From: G965279355 sp965279355
Lineage (GTDB): Bacteria > Pseudomonadota > Alphaproteobacteria > CACIAM-22H2
Reading direction: 5' to 3'
DNA length: 64,000 nucleotides
NCBI GenBank assembly: GCA_965279355.1
Contig: OZ257155.1
Location: 4,526,001 to 4,590,000, forward strand
The notes under the pieces are model-generated. The model worked only from the letters and a program-made list of their open reading frames with translations. It did no database searches and was not told where the DNA came from. Below, one piece after another: positions 40,725 to 49,850 of this stretch (position 1 is its first letter; every line of letters begins with the position of its first letter). The position numbers and the translations under genes were made by a program.

Positions 40725-42116
40725 TCAGCGCCGCGGCGGGCGGTCGTCGTCCTCGTCGGGGGTGACGAGGCGCGGCAGGCCGACGGCGCCCATCGTGTCG
40801 GTGTTTTTGAGATCGGCGCTGCGGGTGTCGCAGTTGGTGAAGATCGCGTCCTGCAGGATGCCGTAGCGGAACACGGTATTGAGCATCGTGGCGCCGGTGA
40901 AGTTGGCGCCAGACATCTTGGCGCGGCGCAAATCGGCGCCGTTCAGGTTGGCATCGATGAGGCGCGCGCGCTCCAGGTTGGCGGGCCAGAGATGCGTGGA
41001 CGAGCCCATGATGTCGACCGGGCCGAGCTTGACGCCGGGCATCTTCGCGCCGGACAGGTTGGCGCGGCGCAGGCTGATGCCACGCATGTCGGCATGGCTG
41101 AGATCGGCGTCGCGCAGATCGGCATGGCCGAGATCGGCCATCAGCAGGTTCGCCTTGTTGAGGTTGGCGCCGCGCAGGATCGCCAGTTCTAGACCGGCCG
41201 CCGACAGGTTCGCGCCCTCGAAGTTCTGGTTGCTGAGATCGAAGCGGCCAAGCTCCGCGCGGCGTCCGTTCTTGCCCGAGCTGTGTATCCATTGAGCGTG
41301 CTGTACCAGCACGTCCTTCAGCGATGCGCCCAGCGAATCGAGGCTTTTGGGCAGGATGGCCTTGCTGAAATCCGACTTGGTGCGGTCGACATCGTCGAGC
41401 ATGGCACCGGTGAGGTCGGCATCGTCGAGCTTGGTGCCGTGCATGATGGCGCGGGCGAGGACGGCGCCGTGCAGGATCGCGCCAGTGAGATTGGCTTCTG
41501 ACAGATCGGCGCCTTCGAGATTGGTGCCGGTCAGGTTCGACTGGCTGAGATCGGCCTTGTGCAGCTTGGCATTGCGAAGGATCGCATCCGTGAGGTCGGT
41601 CTGCATGATGAAGGAGTTGGACAGCTTGGCCGCCGTAAGATCGGCGCCGCGGATCACCGCATTGCCGAGATCGGCCACGTTCATGTCGAACGTCATCATG
41701 GAGAGGTTGCCGCGGCGGTCGCTCTTCAGCAGTACGCCGGCGCGCATGTCGCATTCCTGCATGTCGGCGTCGGTCAGCACCGCGCCGCGCACGCAGGCGC
41801 CTCTGAGATCGGCGCGGCTGAGATTGGCGCCGGTCATGTCGCTGGCCCGCATGTCGGCGGCGAAGAGATTGGCGGAGGTCAGGCGCGTGCCGCGCAGATT
41901 CGCGTGTTGCATGCGGCAGCCGGTGAAATCGGCGTCCGACAGGTCCTGTCCCGAGAGATCGCGGTGCGAAAGATTATGGAACGAGAAATTGGCGCGCCGG
42001 CCGCCGGTGCGGCCCTGCTTGAACATCTTGTGGAGGCGGAATGCCTCCTCGAGTTCTTTCTGGCCGATCTCGCGCCAGCCGGAAGGGAATTCCGTGGGGA
42101 ACTCGGTATCTGTCAT
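40725..42116 (-). CDS. Pentapeptide-repeat protein
   Basis: A 463-residue protein in which an A(D/N)LxG-type five-residue repeat runs from about residue 45 to 430, with a break near 240-275 (LVQHAQWIHSSGKNGRRAEL). It should fold as right-handed quadrilateral beta-helices, possibly two joined by that linker. There is no signal peptide. Some pentapeptide proteins mimic DNA and protect gyrase, but most have no known role, and the sequence does not choose. The ATG at 42116 follows AGGGAG; a GTG two codons upstream is possible. Confidence 0.92.
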   Translation of the reverse strand: MTDTEFPTEFPSGWREIGQKELEEAFRLHKMFKQGRTGGRRANFSFHNLSHRDLSGQDLSDADFTGCRMQHANLRGTRLTSANLFAADMRASDMTGANLSRADLRGACVRGAVLTDADMQECDMRAGVLLKSDRRGNLSMMTFDMNVADLGNAVIRGADLTAAKLSNSFIMQTDLTDAILRNAKLHKADLSQSNLTGTNLEGADLSEANLTGAILHGAVLARAIMHGTKLDDADLTGAMLDDVDRTKSDFSKAILPKSLDSLGASLKDVLVQHAQWIHSSGKNGRRAELGRFDLSNQNFEGANLSAAGLELAILRGANLNKANLLMADLGHADLRDADLSHADMRGISLRRANLSGAKMPGVKLGPVDIMGSSTHLWPANLERARLIDANLNGADLRRAKMSGANFTGATMLNTVFRYGILQDAIFTNCDTRSADLKNTDTMGAVGLPRLVTPDEDDDRPPRR

Positions 42117-42200
42117 CGCCACTCCCTATCTCTCAGACACCTAAGCATAATTCGATGTGACGATAAAATGACCTCTGCGTCCGCCGATCATCGGGAAAAT

Positions 42201-42926
42201 TCACGGAGAATTGGTTAAGAAGGCCACAGGCGCAATTTCGCGCAGTAACTTTTTCAGGATCGCCTCGGCAAAATCTGTGTAATCGCGCACAGCCAGCACA
42301 AAAGATCCGCTGCCTCCGATCACGAAGCGCCGGTAGAACTCGTCGACCGTCGGTTCTTCGTTAAGAACCGCCAGACCGTTAATGATGATCCCCATACCAA
42401 GCGCGTCGTCGCGGGCGTCCGTCACGGCGCGGCCGCGATTGCTGATGCCGTCACCCGAGACATCAATGACTCGGCGCCCGCCCTCGAAGGCGCCGCTGTC
42501 GAACTGTTTCACGCCGAAATCGATGGCATCGCCGATGGCGGTCTGTCCGCCGACGACAAGGCGCGGGGCGAGGGCCAGCTCGTCGGCGAATCTGGTGAGG
42601 TCGGCTTCGCTTTCGAGCAGGCGCCACTCGAAATTCACCACGGCGCGGCCGTCGCTCGACCATTCATAGAGCATGACGGCGATAGCCTGATGACTGCCGC
42701 GCTGGATCGCCTTGAGGAGATCGGGATGGCGGAAGGCGGCGGCGTAGCCTTCGAGCTGCAGATAATATTCGTCGATATTCACGCTGGACGAGGAATCGAT
42801 CGCCAGCGCCAGCCGCAGATCGACAGGACGCGGCAACGACTGCGCACTGCCGGGCGCGATGGCGGCGGCGAGCAGCCCGACGGCGAGCCCAACAGCGAGG
42901 GTGAGGCGGGTGAGGAAGAGGCGCAT
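42201..42926 (-). CDS. DUF1194 (von Willebrand A-like) secreted protein
   Basis: A 241-residue protein with a signal peptide (MRLFLTRLTLAVGLAVGLLAAAIAPGSAQS). The vWA-like DUF1194 domain follows: the MIDAS motif LAIDSSSSVN near the mature N terminus, GGQTAIGDAIDFG and VIDVSGDGISNRG. This suggests a metal-dependent adhesion or interaction domain in the periplasm. The ATG at 42926 starts the signal peptide; an ATG six codons earlier is less likely. It stands alone, divergent from the NAD(P)HX repair gene. Confidence 0.9.
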   Translation of the reverse strand: MRLFLTRLTLAVGLAVGLLAAAIAPGSAQSLPRPVDLRLALAIDSSSSVNIDEYYLQLEGYAAAFRHPDLLKAIQRGSHQAIAVMLYEWSSDGRAVVNFEWRLLESEADLTRFADELALAPRLVVGGQTAIGDAIDFGVKQFDSGAFEGGRRVIDVSGDGISNRGRAVTDARDDALGMGIIINGLAVLNEEPTVDEFYRRFVIGGSGSFVLAVRDYTDFAEAILKKLLREIAPVAFLTNSP

Positions 42927-43020
42927 GGAGTCTGTGGGTCCCATTCGAGCGCCGGTGTGTGGTGAATTTGTGGCGGGGTGCCGTCTGGTGCAATGAGGCG
43001 GGTGGGGCTATGAACACTGC

Positions 43021-44544
43021 ATGATCGCGGATGCAAACGCACGGGCCGTGCTGACGGTCGCCGAGATGGCCGAGGCCGACCGGCTCACCATCGCGGCGGG
43101 CACGCCGGGCGAGATCCTGATGGAGGCCGCCGGTGGCGCCGTGGCCGATGAGGTGCGGCGGCGTTTTCCCCAGCAGCCGGTCGTGGTGTTGTGCGGTCCC
43201 GGAAACAATGGCGGCGACGGATTTGTCGCGGCGCGGCGGCTGGCCGAGGCGGGCTGGAAGGTACGAGTGGCGCTGCTGGGCGAAGCCGACGCGCTCAAGG
43301 GGGACGCGGCGCTGATTGCGCGGCGCTGGACCGGCCCCGCCATCGTGCCGTTGGCGCCGCAGGCGCTGGACGGCGTCGGCATCGTGGTCGATGCGCTGTT
43401 CGGCGCCGGTCTGTCGCGACCGCTCGACGGTATGGCGCTGGAGACGATCCGCTCCGTCGTCGCGCGCCGCTTGCCCTGTGTCGGCGTTGACGTGCCGTCG
43501 GGTGTCTCGGGCGATACGGGACAGGTGCTGGGCGGCAAGGATGGCGCCGCGCGCTGCGTGGCAACCGTCACCTTCTTTCGCAAGAAGCCCGCGCATCTTC
43601 TGCTGCCGGGTCGCCAGCTCTGCGGCGATGTCGTGGTCGCCGATATCGGCATCAAGACGGCGGTGCTGGAGAAGATCAGGCCGCTTCTGCATGAAAACGA
43701 TCCGGCGCTGTGGTTGCAGCGGTTTCCGTGGCCGCGTCCGGACGGCCACAAATATGTTCGTGGCCACGCCCTCGTCGCCGGTGGCGAAATGACCGGCGCC
43801 GCCAGACTCGCGGCACAGGCGGCACTGCGTGTGGGTGCCGGGCTGGTGACGGTTGCCGCGCCGACAGAGACGCTGCCGATGTATGCCGGTGCTGGTGCTG
43901 CGGTGATCGTGACGGCGACCGACGATCGGACTGCGTTCACGAATCTGCTGGAGGATGAGCGACGGAATGTTGTTCTGCTGGGACCCGGAGGCGGCGCGAC
44001 GCTTGAGATGCGCATGCGCACGCTCGATGCCCTTGGCGCGCAGAAGGCTTGCGTGCTGGATGCCGATGCGTTGACGGCCTTCGCAGACGATCCCGCGCAT
44101 CTCTTCCGCGCTATCGGACGGTTGAAGACGCCGAACGTGCTCCTGACACCGCATGAAGGCGAATTCGCCCGGCTGTTCCCCGACATCGCTGAGACAGAAG
44201 CGAGCAAGCTGGAGCGCGCCCGCGACGCCGCGCGCCGCAGCGGGGCCGTCGTTCTGTTGAAGGGATATGACACTGTTGTTGCGGCGCCGGACGGCCGCGC
44301 CGTCATCAACAGCAACGCACCGGCGGATCTCGCAACTGCCGGCGCCGGCGATGTGCTGGCCGGCATCGCCACCGGCCTGATGGCGCAACGCCTGCCTGCT
44401 TTTGAGGCAGCGTCCATCGCGACCTGGCTGCACGGCGAGGCGGCCACATCCTTTGGTCCCGGTCTTATTGCCGACGACATCATCGACCAGCTCCCGCCCA
44501 CGCTTCGTCAGCTCAAGGGCTGGGCCGGCTTTACACGCACATAA
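43021..44544 (+). CDS. nnr: Bifunctional NAD(P)H-hydrate epimerase / ADP-dependent NAD(P)H-hydrate dehydratase
   Basis: A 507-residue fusion. The N-terminal YjeF_N epimerase domain (residues about 1-215) contains CGPGNNGGDGFVAARRL. The C-terminal ribokinase-like dehydratase (about 225-500) contains GHALVAGGEMTGAARLAAQAALRVGAGLVTV, LLTPHEGEFARLF and the ATP/ADP motif ATAGAGDVLAGIATGL. It repairs hydrated NADH and NADPH using ADP. An upstream regulatory site is not evident. It is followed after 20 bases by the malonyl-CoA decarboxylase gene. Confidence 0.96.
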   Translation: MIADANARAVLTVAEMAEADRLTIAAGTPGEILMEAAGGAVADEVRRRFPQQPVVVLCGPGNNGGDGFVAARRLAEAGWKVRVALLGEADALKGDAALIARRWTGPAIVPLAPQALDGVGIVVDALFGAGLSRPLDGMALETIRSVVARRLPCVGVDVPSGVSGDTGQVLGGKDGAARCVATVTFFRKKPAHLLLPGRQLCGDVVVADIGIKTAVLEKIRPLLHENDPALWLQRFPWPRPDGHKYVRGHALVAGGEMTGAARLAAQAALRVGAGLVTVAAPTETLPMYAGAGAAVIVTATDDRTAFTNLLEDERRNVVLLGPGGGATLEMRMRTLDALGAQKACVLDADALTAFADDPAHLFRAIGRLKTPNVLLTPHEGEFARLFPDIAETEASKLERARDAARRSGAVVLLKGYDTVVAAPDGRAVINSNAPADLATAGAGDVLAGIATGLMAQRLPAFEAASIATWLHGEAATSFGPGLIADDIIDQLPPTLRQLKGWAGFTRT

Positions 44545-44564
44545 GCACTGGGTGACAATCCCGT

Positions 44565-45998
44565 ATGGCTGAAGCACGAACCGCCACCGTCAGTTTCCTC
44601 GACAAGACGATCCGCAATCTGCGCGATACGTGGAGCAACATCGCTGTCACCGCGCGCGGGGCCATCGGCGGCGCGCCGACCATCGGCCCCGACCTGCCGG
44701 ATGGCGACCTTGACCGTCTGCGCACGCAGATGCGCGAATGCCTGGAAGGCAAGGGCGGCGAGGTTTCGGCGCGGTCCCGGGCGGCCAGTCTCGGCCGCTC
44801 TTATCTGGGGCTCAACGAAGCAGGCCGGCGCCGCTTTCTCAAACTGATCTCCGACGAATTCAACACCGACCGCGCGGCGATCAATGCCGCCGCGACTGCG
44901 CTGACGGCCGCGAAGGACGATCGCGAGCGGGCGCGGGCGGAGCGCCAGCTGCGCGAGGCCCTGTCCGCACCGCGCGTGCGGCTGCTGACCCAGTTCAACG
45001 CGCTGCCGGAAGGCGTGAAGTTCCTGGTGGACCTGCGCGCCGAAGTGCTGCGCTTCGCGCGCGAGGACAAGAGCCTGCTCGGCCTCGCCAACGACCTGAA
45101 GGGGCTGCTCGCGGCGTGGTTCGATATCGGCTTCCTGGAGCTGCGGCGCATCACCTGGGATTCCCCGGCGGCCTTGCTGGAGAAGCTCAGCGTCTACGAA
45201 GCCGTGCATCAGGTGCGCAGCTGGACCGATCTGAAGAACCGGCTGGATTCCGACCGCCGCTGCTTCGCCTTCTTCCATCCGCGCATGCCGAGCGAGCCGC
45301 TGATCTTCGTCGAGGTAGCGCTGGTCAACGGCATGGCGGCGAATGTGCAGGCGCTGCTGGATGAAAAGGCGCCAGTGTCGGACCCGCGTTCGGCCGACAC
45401 TGCGATCTTCTATTCGATCTCCAACGCGCAGCAGGGGCTGGTCGGCATCAGCTTCGGCGGCTTCCTGATCAAGCGTGTTGCCGATCAGCTGTCGGCGGAG
45501 TTCCCGAAGGTCACCACCTTCGCCACGTTGTCGCCGATCCCGGGCTTCCGGTCGTGGCTCGACGAGCAGTTCGCCGAAGGCCTGCCGGGTGTGCTCGACA
45601 AGGCCGATCGCAAGGCGCTGACCCTGGCGCTGGGACAGGACACGATCAACAAGGGCGCCCTGAAGCAGCTCGTCTCGTCGAACGACTGGACGAAGGATCC
45701 CAAACTCGTCGCCGCCTTGCAGGGCCCGGTCATGCGTCTGTGCGCGCGCTATCTCGTGACGGCCAAGCGCGAGGACGGCAAGGCACTCGATCCCGTCGCC
45801 AATTTCCATCTCAGCAACGGCGCCCGCGTCGAGCGCCTGAATTGGCTGGGCGACACGTCGCGCAAGGGCATGAAGCAGGCGGTCGGCCTGATGGTGAACT
45901 ATCAGTACCGCCTCGCCGACATCGAGACGAACCACGAAGCCTACGAAGGCGAGGGCAAGGTCCAGACGTCGTCCTCGATCGCGGCACTGCTGAAATAG
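44565..45998 (+). CDS. Malonyl-CoA decarboxylase
   Basis: A 477-residue MCD-family protein: an N-terminal helical oligomerisation domain (about residues 60-165) and a C-terminal GNAT-like catalytic domain. Key blocks are CFAFFHPRMPSEPLIFVEVAL, TAIFYSISNAQQGLVGISFGGFLIK (Ser/His region) and FATLSPIPGFRSWL. The conserved tail NFHLSNGARVERLNWLGD contains the catalytic His. It converts malonyl-CoA to acetyl-CoA and CO2. It often sits with malonate uptake and ligase genes, which are absent here. Its position after the NAD(P)HX-repair gene suggests a shared transcript. Confidence 0.95.
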   Translation: MAEARTATVSFLDKTIRNLRDTWSNIAVTARGAIGGAPTIGPDLPDGDLDRLRTQMRECLEGKGGEVSARSRAASLGRSYLGLNEAGRRRFLKLISDEFNTDRAAINAAATALTAAKDDRERARAERQLREALSAPRVRLLTQFNALPEGVKFLVDLRAEVLRFAREDKSLLGLANDLKGLLAAWFDIGFLELRRITWDSPAALLEKLSVYEAVHQVRSWTDLKNRLDSDRRCFAFFHPRMPSEPLIFVEVALVNGMAANVQALLDEKAPVSDPRSADTAIFYSISNAQQGLVGISFGGFLIKRVADQLSAEFPKVTTFATLSPIPGFRSWLDEQFAEGLPGVLDKADRKALTLALGQDTINKGALKQLVSSNDWTKDPKLVAALQGPVMRLCARYLVTAKREDGKALDPVANFHLSNGARVERLNWLGDTSRKGMKQAVGLMVNYQYRLADIETNHEAYEGEGKVQTSSSIAALLK

Positions 45999-46012
45999 CC
46001 GCGCGCGGCGCC

Positions 46013-46534
46013 TCAGCTCAGCAGTTCGACGGTTCCATCCAGTGAGAGCAGCCCGGTGATCACCTGGAGATGCGCGTGGCGCTGCGCCACCTGGCGGCGA
46101 AATTCCGCGAGCGCCGTGCGATGCGCATCCGTTTCGACCGCTGGCGTGACACCGACATCGCCATAAGCGATCTTCGCCGCGCCACAATCGCGATGATCGA
46201 GTGCCACGACCGCCTTGATATGGTGGAGCTGGATTGTCGTCGCGAGATTGTCCCAGAACGTCTTGCGCCAGTCGACAAACGCGGGTGCGACGACGCCGAT
46301 GGCAGCGCCGGCGAATGAGAAGTGGCTGTATTTCCCCTGCCACTGCCGATCCGCCATGAATTTGTGCGACGCGGCGGTGAAGCGCGGATCGATGCAGGTG
46401 AGCAACATCGCCTCGTAATTGCCTTCCGCAGCCTCTGCGTGTCCTGACAGCAGGCCGGCGGCGGCGCTCCCCGCCATCGCCAAGGCCATGCCGAGCACGT
46501 GTCGGCGCGCAAGTGGGCTCGCTAGCGTGGCCAT
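46013..46534 (-). CDS. Tat-exported beta-carbonic-anhydrase-like protein
   Basis: A 173-residue protein. The N terminus SPLARRHVLGMALAMAGSAAAGLLSG is a twin-arginine-type signal. The mature domain keeps beta-carbonic-anhydrase zinc motifs: CIDPRF (Cys and the Asp-Arg dyad) and LDHRDCGAAK (HxxC). It is shorter than typical beta-CAs (200-220), so it may be a minimal or divergent enzyme. Export suggests periplasmic CO2/bicarbonate conversion, or a structural role. The ATG at 46534 begins the signal; an upstream in-frame start is weaker. Confidence 0.8.
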   Translation of the reverse strand: MATLASPLARRHVLGMALAMAGSAAAGLLSGHAEAAEGNYEAMLLTCIDPRFTAASHKFMADRQWQGKYSHFSFAGAAIGVVAPAFVDWRKTFWDNLATTIQLHHIKAVVALDHRDCGAAKIAYGDVGVTPAVETDAHRTALAEFRRQVAQRHAHLQVITGLLSLDGTVELLS

Positions 46535-46612
46535 GCAGGAACAGCCTTTGTCATCGTGTCGCTGCAACTTTGTCATCATCCCCTCCATGATCCCGGCCAA
46601 TGATACGTCCTG

Positions 46613-47152
46613 CTAATCCGCGCGTCTGCGCGCCAACCGGGACCTGGCGCGCGGGGGCTGGGCCGGGGTCTGCGGCTCGGCCAGCGGCAGTTCGCCGCCG
46701 TGCTTGACTGGCCGCAGCGCAAAGCTCGACTTGATGCTTGAGATGCCGCGGATGCGGGTCAGGTGATCCATGATGAAGCGTTCGTAGTCCCGCAGGTCGG
46801 GCACGACCACGCGCAGCAGGTAATCGGCGTCGCCGGTCATCAGGTAGCATTCCATGACTTCGGGCCGGCGGCGGATTGCCGCTTCGAACGCCTCGAGCGC
46901 GGACTCGACCTGTTTTTCCAGCGACACATGGACGAACACGCTGACGCGCAGACCAACCGCGTCGGCATCGACCAGCGCCTGATAGCCCTTGATGACGCCG
47001 GCATTCTCCAGCGCGCGCACGCGGCGCCAGACCGGCGTGGTCGAGAGCCCGACCTTCTGCGCGAGGTCGGCGGTGGACAGCCGCGCGTCCTGCTGCAGAT
47101 GGCGGAGGATGCGGCGGTCGATGGCGTCCAGGGTCGGATTTGGAACGTTCAT
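46613..47152 (-). CDS. Lrp/AsnC family transcriptional regulator
   Basis: A 179-residue regulator. The N-terminal winged helix-turn-helix (LDAIDRRILRHLQQDARLSTADLAQKVGLSTTPVWRRVRAL, residues 8-48) is followed by the RAM effector-binding domain (VMECYLMTGDADYLLRVVVPD, about 95-115). A basic tail after about residue 155 is unusual. It is divergent from the AceE-like gene with 99 bases between, an arrangement like mdeR-mdeB of Pseudomonas putida, and probably regulates it in response to an amino acid. Confidence 0.93.
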   Translation of the reverse strand: MNVPNPTLDAIDRRILRHLQQDARLSTADLAQKVGLSTTPVWRRVRALENAGVIKGYQALVDADAVGLRVSVFVHVSLEKQVESALEAFEAAIRRRPEVMECYLMTGDADYLLRVVVPDLRDYERFIMDHLTRIRGISSIKSSFALRPVKHGGELPLAEPQTPAQPPRARSRLARRRAD

Positions 47153-47213
47153 GCTCGTTTACCGTCGGATAATGGAAGATTTCCCCTACTATGGCCTGCG
47201 AAACGGAAAGTAC

Positions 47214-47225
47214 GCAATAATTTGC
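47214..47225. promoter_or_regulatory. Possible Lrp-type operator
   Basis: GCAA-TAAT-TTGC is a small AT-centred inverted repeat in the 99-base space between the Lrp-family regulator and the AceE-like gene, 27 bases before the latter's start. Placement and AT core suit an Lrp/AsnC site, but the motif is short. Confidence 0.35.
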
Positions 47226-47251
47226 TCAATCCGATGGGGTAAACTTCCGGA

Positions 47252-49624
47252 ATGATGAATCGTCCCCGGACCAATCTCGCCATTGTTCCGCCGCCCGCCG
47301 CAGCCGACCGGATCGCCATCCTGCGGGCGCTGGAGCGCAAGGTACTCTGGCTCTCCACCTGGATGATCCATCACGCCAACCAGATCCGGCCCAAGCGGGA
47401 CGGGCTCAAGGTCGGCGGCCATCAGGCGTCGAGCGCGTCGTCGGCGACCATCATGACGGCTCTCTATCTCCACGCGCTGCGGCCGGAAGACCGAGTGGCG
47501 GTGAAACCGCATGCGAGCCCCGTCTTTCATGCGATCCAGTATCTGCTCGGCCATCAGGAACTCGATCAGCTCCAGCGCTTCCGCGCCCTGGGCGGCGCGC
47601 AGTCGTATCCGTCGCGCCTGAAGGATCACGACGATGTCGATTTCTCGACGGGATCGGTCGGGCTCGGCGTGGCGACGACGCTCTTCTCATCCATAGTGCA
47701 GGACTACGTACATCAGAAGAACTTCGCGCCGGCGGGAGCGAAGCCGGGGCGGCAGGTCGCGATTGTCGGCGATGCCGAGTTCGACGAAGGCAATGTCTTC
47801 GAGGCGATGCTCGAAGGCTGGAAGCACGATGCACGGAATCTCTGGTGGATCATCGACTACAACCGCCAGAGCCTCGACAGCGTCGTCTCCGATCAGCTGT
47901 TCAAGGCAATCGAAGGCGCGTTCGAGGGTACCGGCTGGCGCGTCATCGCGCTCAAGTACGGCAAGCAGCTGGAGGCGGTGTTCCGCGAGCCCGGCGGCGA
48001 GGCGCTGCGCCAGTGGCTCGACGATTGTCCGAACTCGCTCTATTCCGCGCTGACGTATAAGGGCGGCGCCGCCTGGCGCGAGCCGATCCTGTCGGCGATC
48101 GGCGACAAGCCGGGCGTGCGGCAGCTGCTCGCGCGCTACAACGATGACGAAGCCCTGCACCGTCTCATGACCAACCTCGCCGGTCACGACATCGAATCGC
48201 TGACCGAAGCCTTCGACGATGCCGCGAACAGCGATCAGCGCACCTGCTTCATTGCCTACACCATCAAGGGTTTCGGCCTGCCGTTCGCGGGTCACAAGGA
48301 CAACCATGCCGGCCTGATGAACAACGATCAGGTCGCGCAGTTGCGCGAACAGATGGGCATCAGGGAAGGCGAGGAATGGGACCGTCTCGCCGGCATCGAT
48401 GTGCCGCATCATGAGATCGAGCGGTTCATGAGCGAGGTGAACTTCGCGCAGGTCTTTCCGCGTCGCTTCGATCCGCCGAAGGTCGAGGTGCCGGATGAGT
48501 TTCCCTCCGCGACCAAGTCTGGCCAGCCGATGTCGACTCAGGAAGGTTTCGGTCGCGTGCTGATGGATCTTGCCGGCGGCACCAGCGATCTCGCGGCGCA
48601 CATCGTCACGTCGTCTCCGGATGTCGCAGTGTCGACCAATCTCGGTGGCTGGGTGAACCGCCGCAATCTGTTCGACCGGCGCGAGAAGTCGGATCTGTTC
48701 AAGGCGGAGAAAGTGGTCTCGGCGCAGACCTGGGCGATGAGCCCGCGCGGCCAGCATGTCGAGCTCGGCATCGCGGAGAACAACCTGTTCCTGTTTCTCG
48801 CTGCCGCCGGTCTCGCGGCACCGCTATTCGGTGCCCGCCTGCTGCCGGTCGGCACGCTTTACGATCCGTTCATCGAGCGCGGCCTCGATGCGTTGAACTA
48901 TGCCTGCTACCAGGATGCGCGGTTCATGGTCGCGGCGACGCCGTCGGGCCTGACGCTGGCGCCGGAGGGCGGCGCGCATCAGTCGATCCTGACGCCGCTG
49001 ATCGGCATGGGCCAGCCTGGCCTGTCGTATTTCGAGCCGGCCTATGTCGACGAGTTGGTCGCCATCATGGCGTGGGGCTTCCGGCACATGCAGGAAGAAG
49101 AGGGTGGGTCGGTCTATCTCCGCCTCTCGACCCGTCCGCTTCCCCAGCCTGAGCGTACCCTCGATGCAAAGGCGAAGGCTGATATCGTGAAGGGCGCCTA
49201 CTGGGTCTATCCCCCGGCGCCCGGTGCCGAAATCGCCATCGCCTATGTCGGACCGGTGGCCCCTGAGGCCATGGAGGCGCACCGCCAGCTGCTGGACGAC
49301 ATTCCCGGCGCCGGGCTGCTCGCCATCACCTCTCCGGACCGCCTGCATGCCGACTGGCAGAAGTCGCCTGCAAACTCTCAAATTACGCGTTTATTGAGCG
49401 AACTGAGCGAACTGGCCGGGCTGGTCACGGTCATGGACGGCCATCCGGCGACCCTGTCCTGGCTGGGCTCCGTGCGCGGGCATCGCAGCCGCTCCCTGGG
49501 TCTGGACAGGTTCGGGCAATCCGGCGATATCCCTGACCTCTACCGGACCTACGGGCTGGACGCAGAGGCGATCCTGGATGCCGCCGCCGCCCTTTGCCTT
49601 CAGCGGGTTACGACCTCCGGCTAG
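47252..49624 (+). CDS. AceE/MdeB-like homodimeric 2-oxo acid dehydrogenase E1
   Basis: A 790-residue thiamine-diphosphate enzyme related to homodimeric pyruvate dehydrogenase E1 and transketolase. The N-terminal domain has GGHQASSASSATIMTALYLHAL and the ThDP motif GDAEFDEGNVFEAM ending at IIDYNRQSLD (about residues 170-210). The pyrimidine domain follows (VELGIAENNLFLFLAAAGLA, about 510), then a transketolase-C domain. It is shorter than E. coli AceE (887). With the divergent Lrp regulator it resembles MdeB, which acts on 2-oxobutyrate from methionine. No methionine gamma-lyase gene is present. ATG codons at 47252 and 47255 are both possible. Confidence 0.9.
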   Translation: MMNRPRTNLAIVPPPAAADRIAILRALERKVLWLSTWMIHHANQIRPKRDGLKVGGHQASSASSATIMTALYLHALRPEDRVAVKPHASPVFHAIQYLLGHQELDQLQRFRALGGAQSYPSRLKDHDDVDFSTGSVGLGVATTLFSSIVQDYVHQKNFAPAGAKPGRQVAIVGDAEFDEGNVFEAMLEGWKHDARNLWWIIDYNRQSLDSVVSDQLFKAIEGAFEGTGWRVIALKYGKQLEAVFREPGGEALRQWLDDCPNSLYSALTYKGGAAWREPILSAIGDKPGVRQLLARYNDDEALHRLMTNLAGHDIESLTEAFDDAANSDQRTCFIAYTIKGFGLPFAGHKDNHAGLMNNDQVAQLREQMGIREGEEWDRLAGIDVPHHEIERFMSEVNFAQVFPRRFDPPKVEVPDEFPSATKSGQPMSTQEGFGRVLMDLAGGTSDLAAHIVTSSPDVAVSTNLGGWVNRRNLFDRREKSDLFKAEKVVSAQTWAMSPRGQHVELGIAENNLFLFLAAAGLAAPLFGARLLPVGTLYDPFIERGLDALNYACYQDARFMVAATPSGLTLAPEGGAHQSILTPLIGMGQPGLSYFEPAYVDELVAIMAWGFRHMQEEEGGSVYLRLSTRPLPQPERTLDAKAKADIVKGAYWVYPPAPGAEIAIAYVGPVAPEAMEAHRQLLDDIPGAGLLAITSPDRLHADWQKSPANSQITRLLSELSELAGLVTVMDGHPATLSWLGSVRGHRSRSLGLDRFGQSGDIPDLYRTYGLDAEAILDAAAALCLQRVTTSG

Positions 49625-49640
49625 GCGCGGGCGGCGCTGG

Positions 49641-49669
49641 TTGACGGGGCTTTCCCGACCCTCTACATA
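49641..49669 (+). promoter_or_regulatory. Promoter for tRNA-Leu
   Basis: TTGACG (49641-49646) and TACATA (49664-49669) with a 17-base spacer lie 33 bases before the tRNA. Confidence 0.5.
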
Positions 49670-49702
49670 CTCGCGGCGCGAAACCGACGCGGCCCTACAG
49701 GC

Positions 49703-49787
49703 GCGGGCGTGGTGGAACTGGTAGACACGCCAGATTTAGGTTCTGGTGACGAAAGTCGTGGGGGTTCAAATCCCTCCGCCCGCACCA
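49703..49787 (+). tRNA. tRNA-Leu (UAG)
   Basis: An 85-nt class II tRNA with a long variable arm. The acceptor GCGGGCG pairs with CGCCCGC, the D-arm has TGGTGGAACTGGTAGACACG, the anticodon loop TTTAGGT gives UAG, and CCA is encoded. It sits directly upstream of tig, as is usual in alphaproteobacteria. Confidence 0.97.
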
Positions 49788-49850
49788 GCCGCCGCACCAG
49801 GCCGACCGCGACAGCGTAATTCCCACTCACTCCGAGCCGAGCCGCACCCC

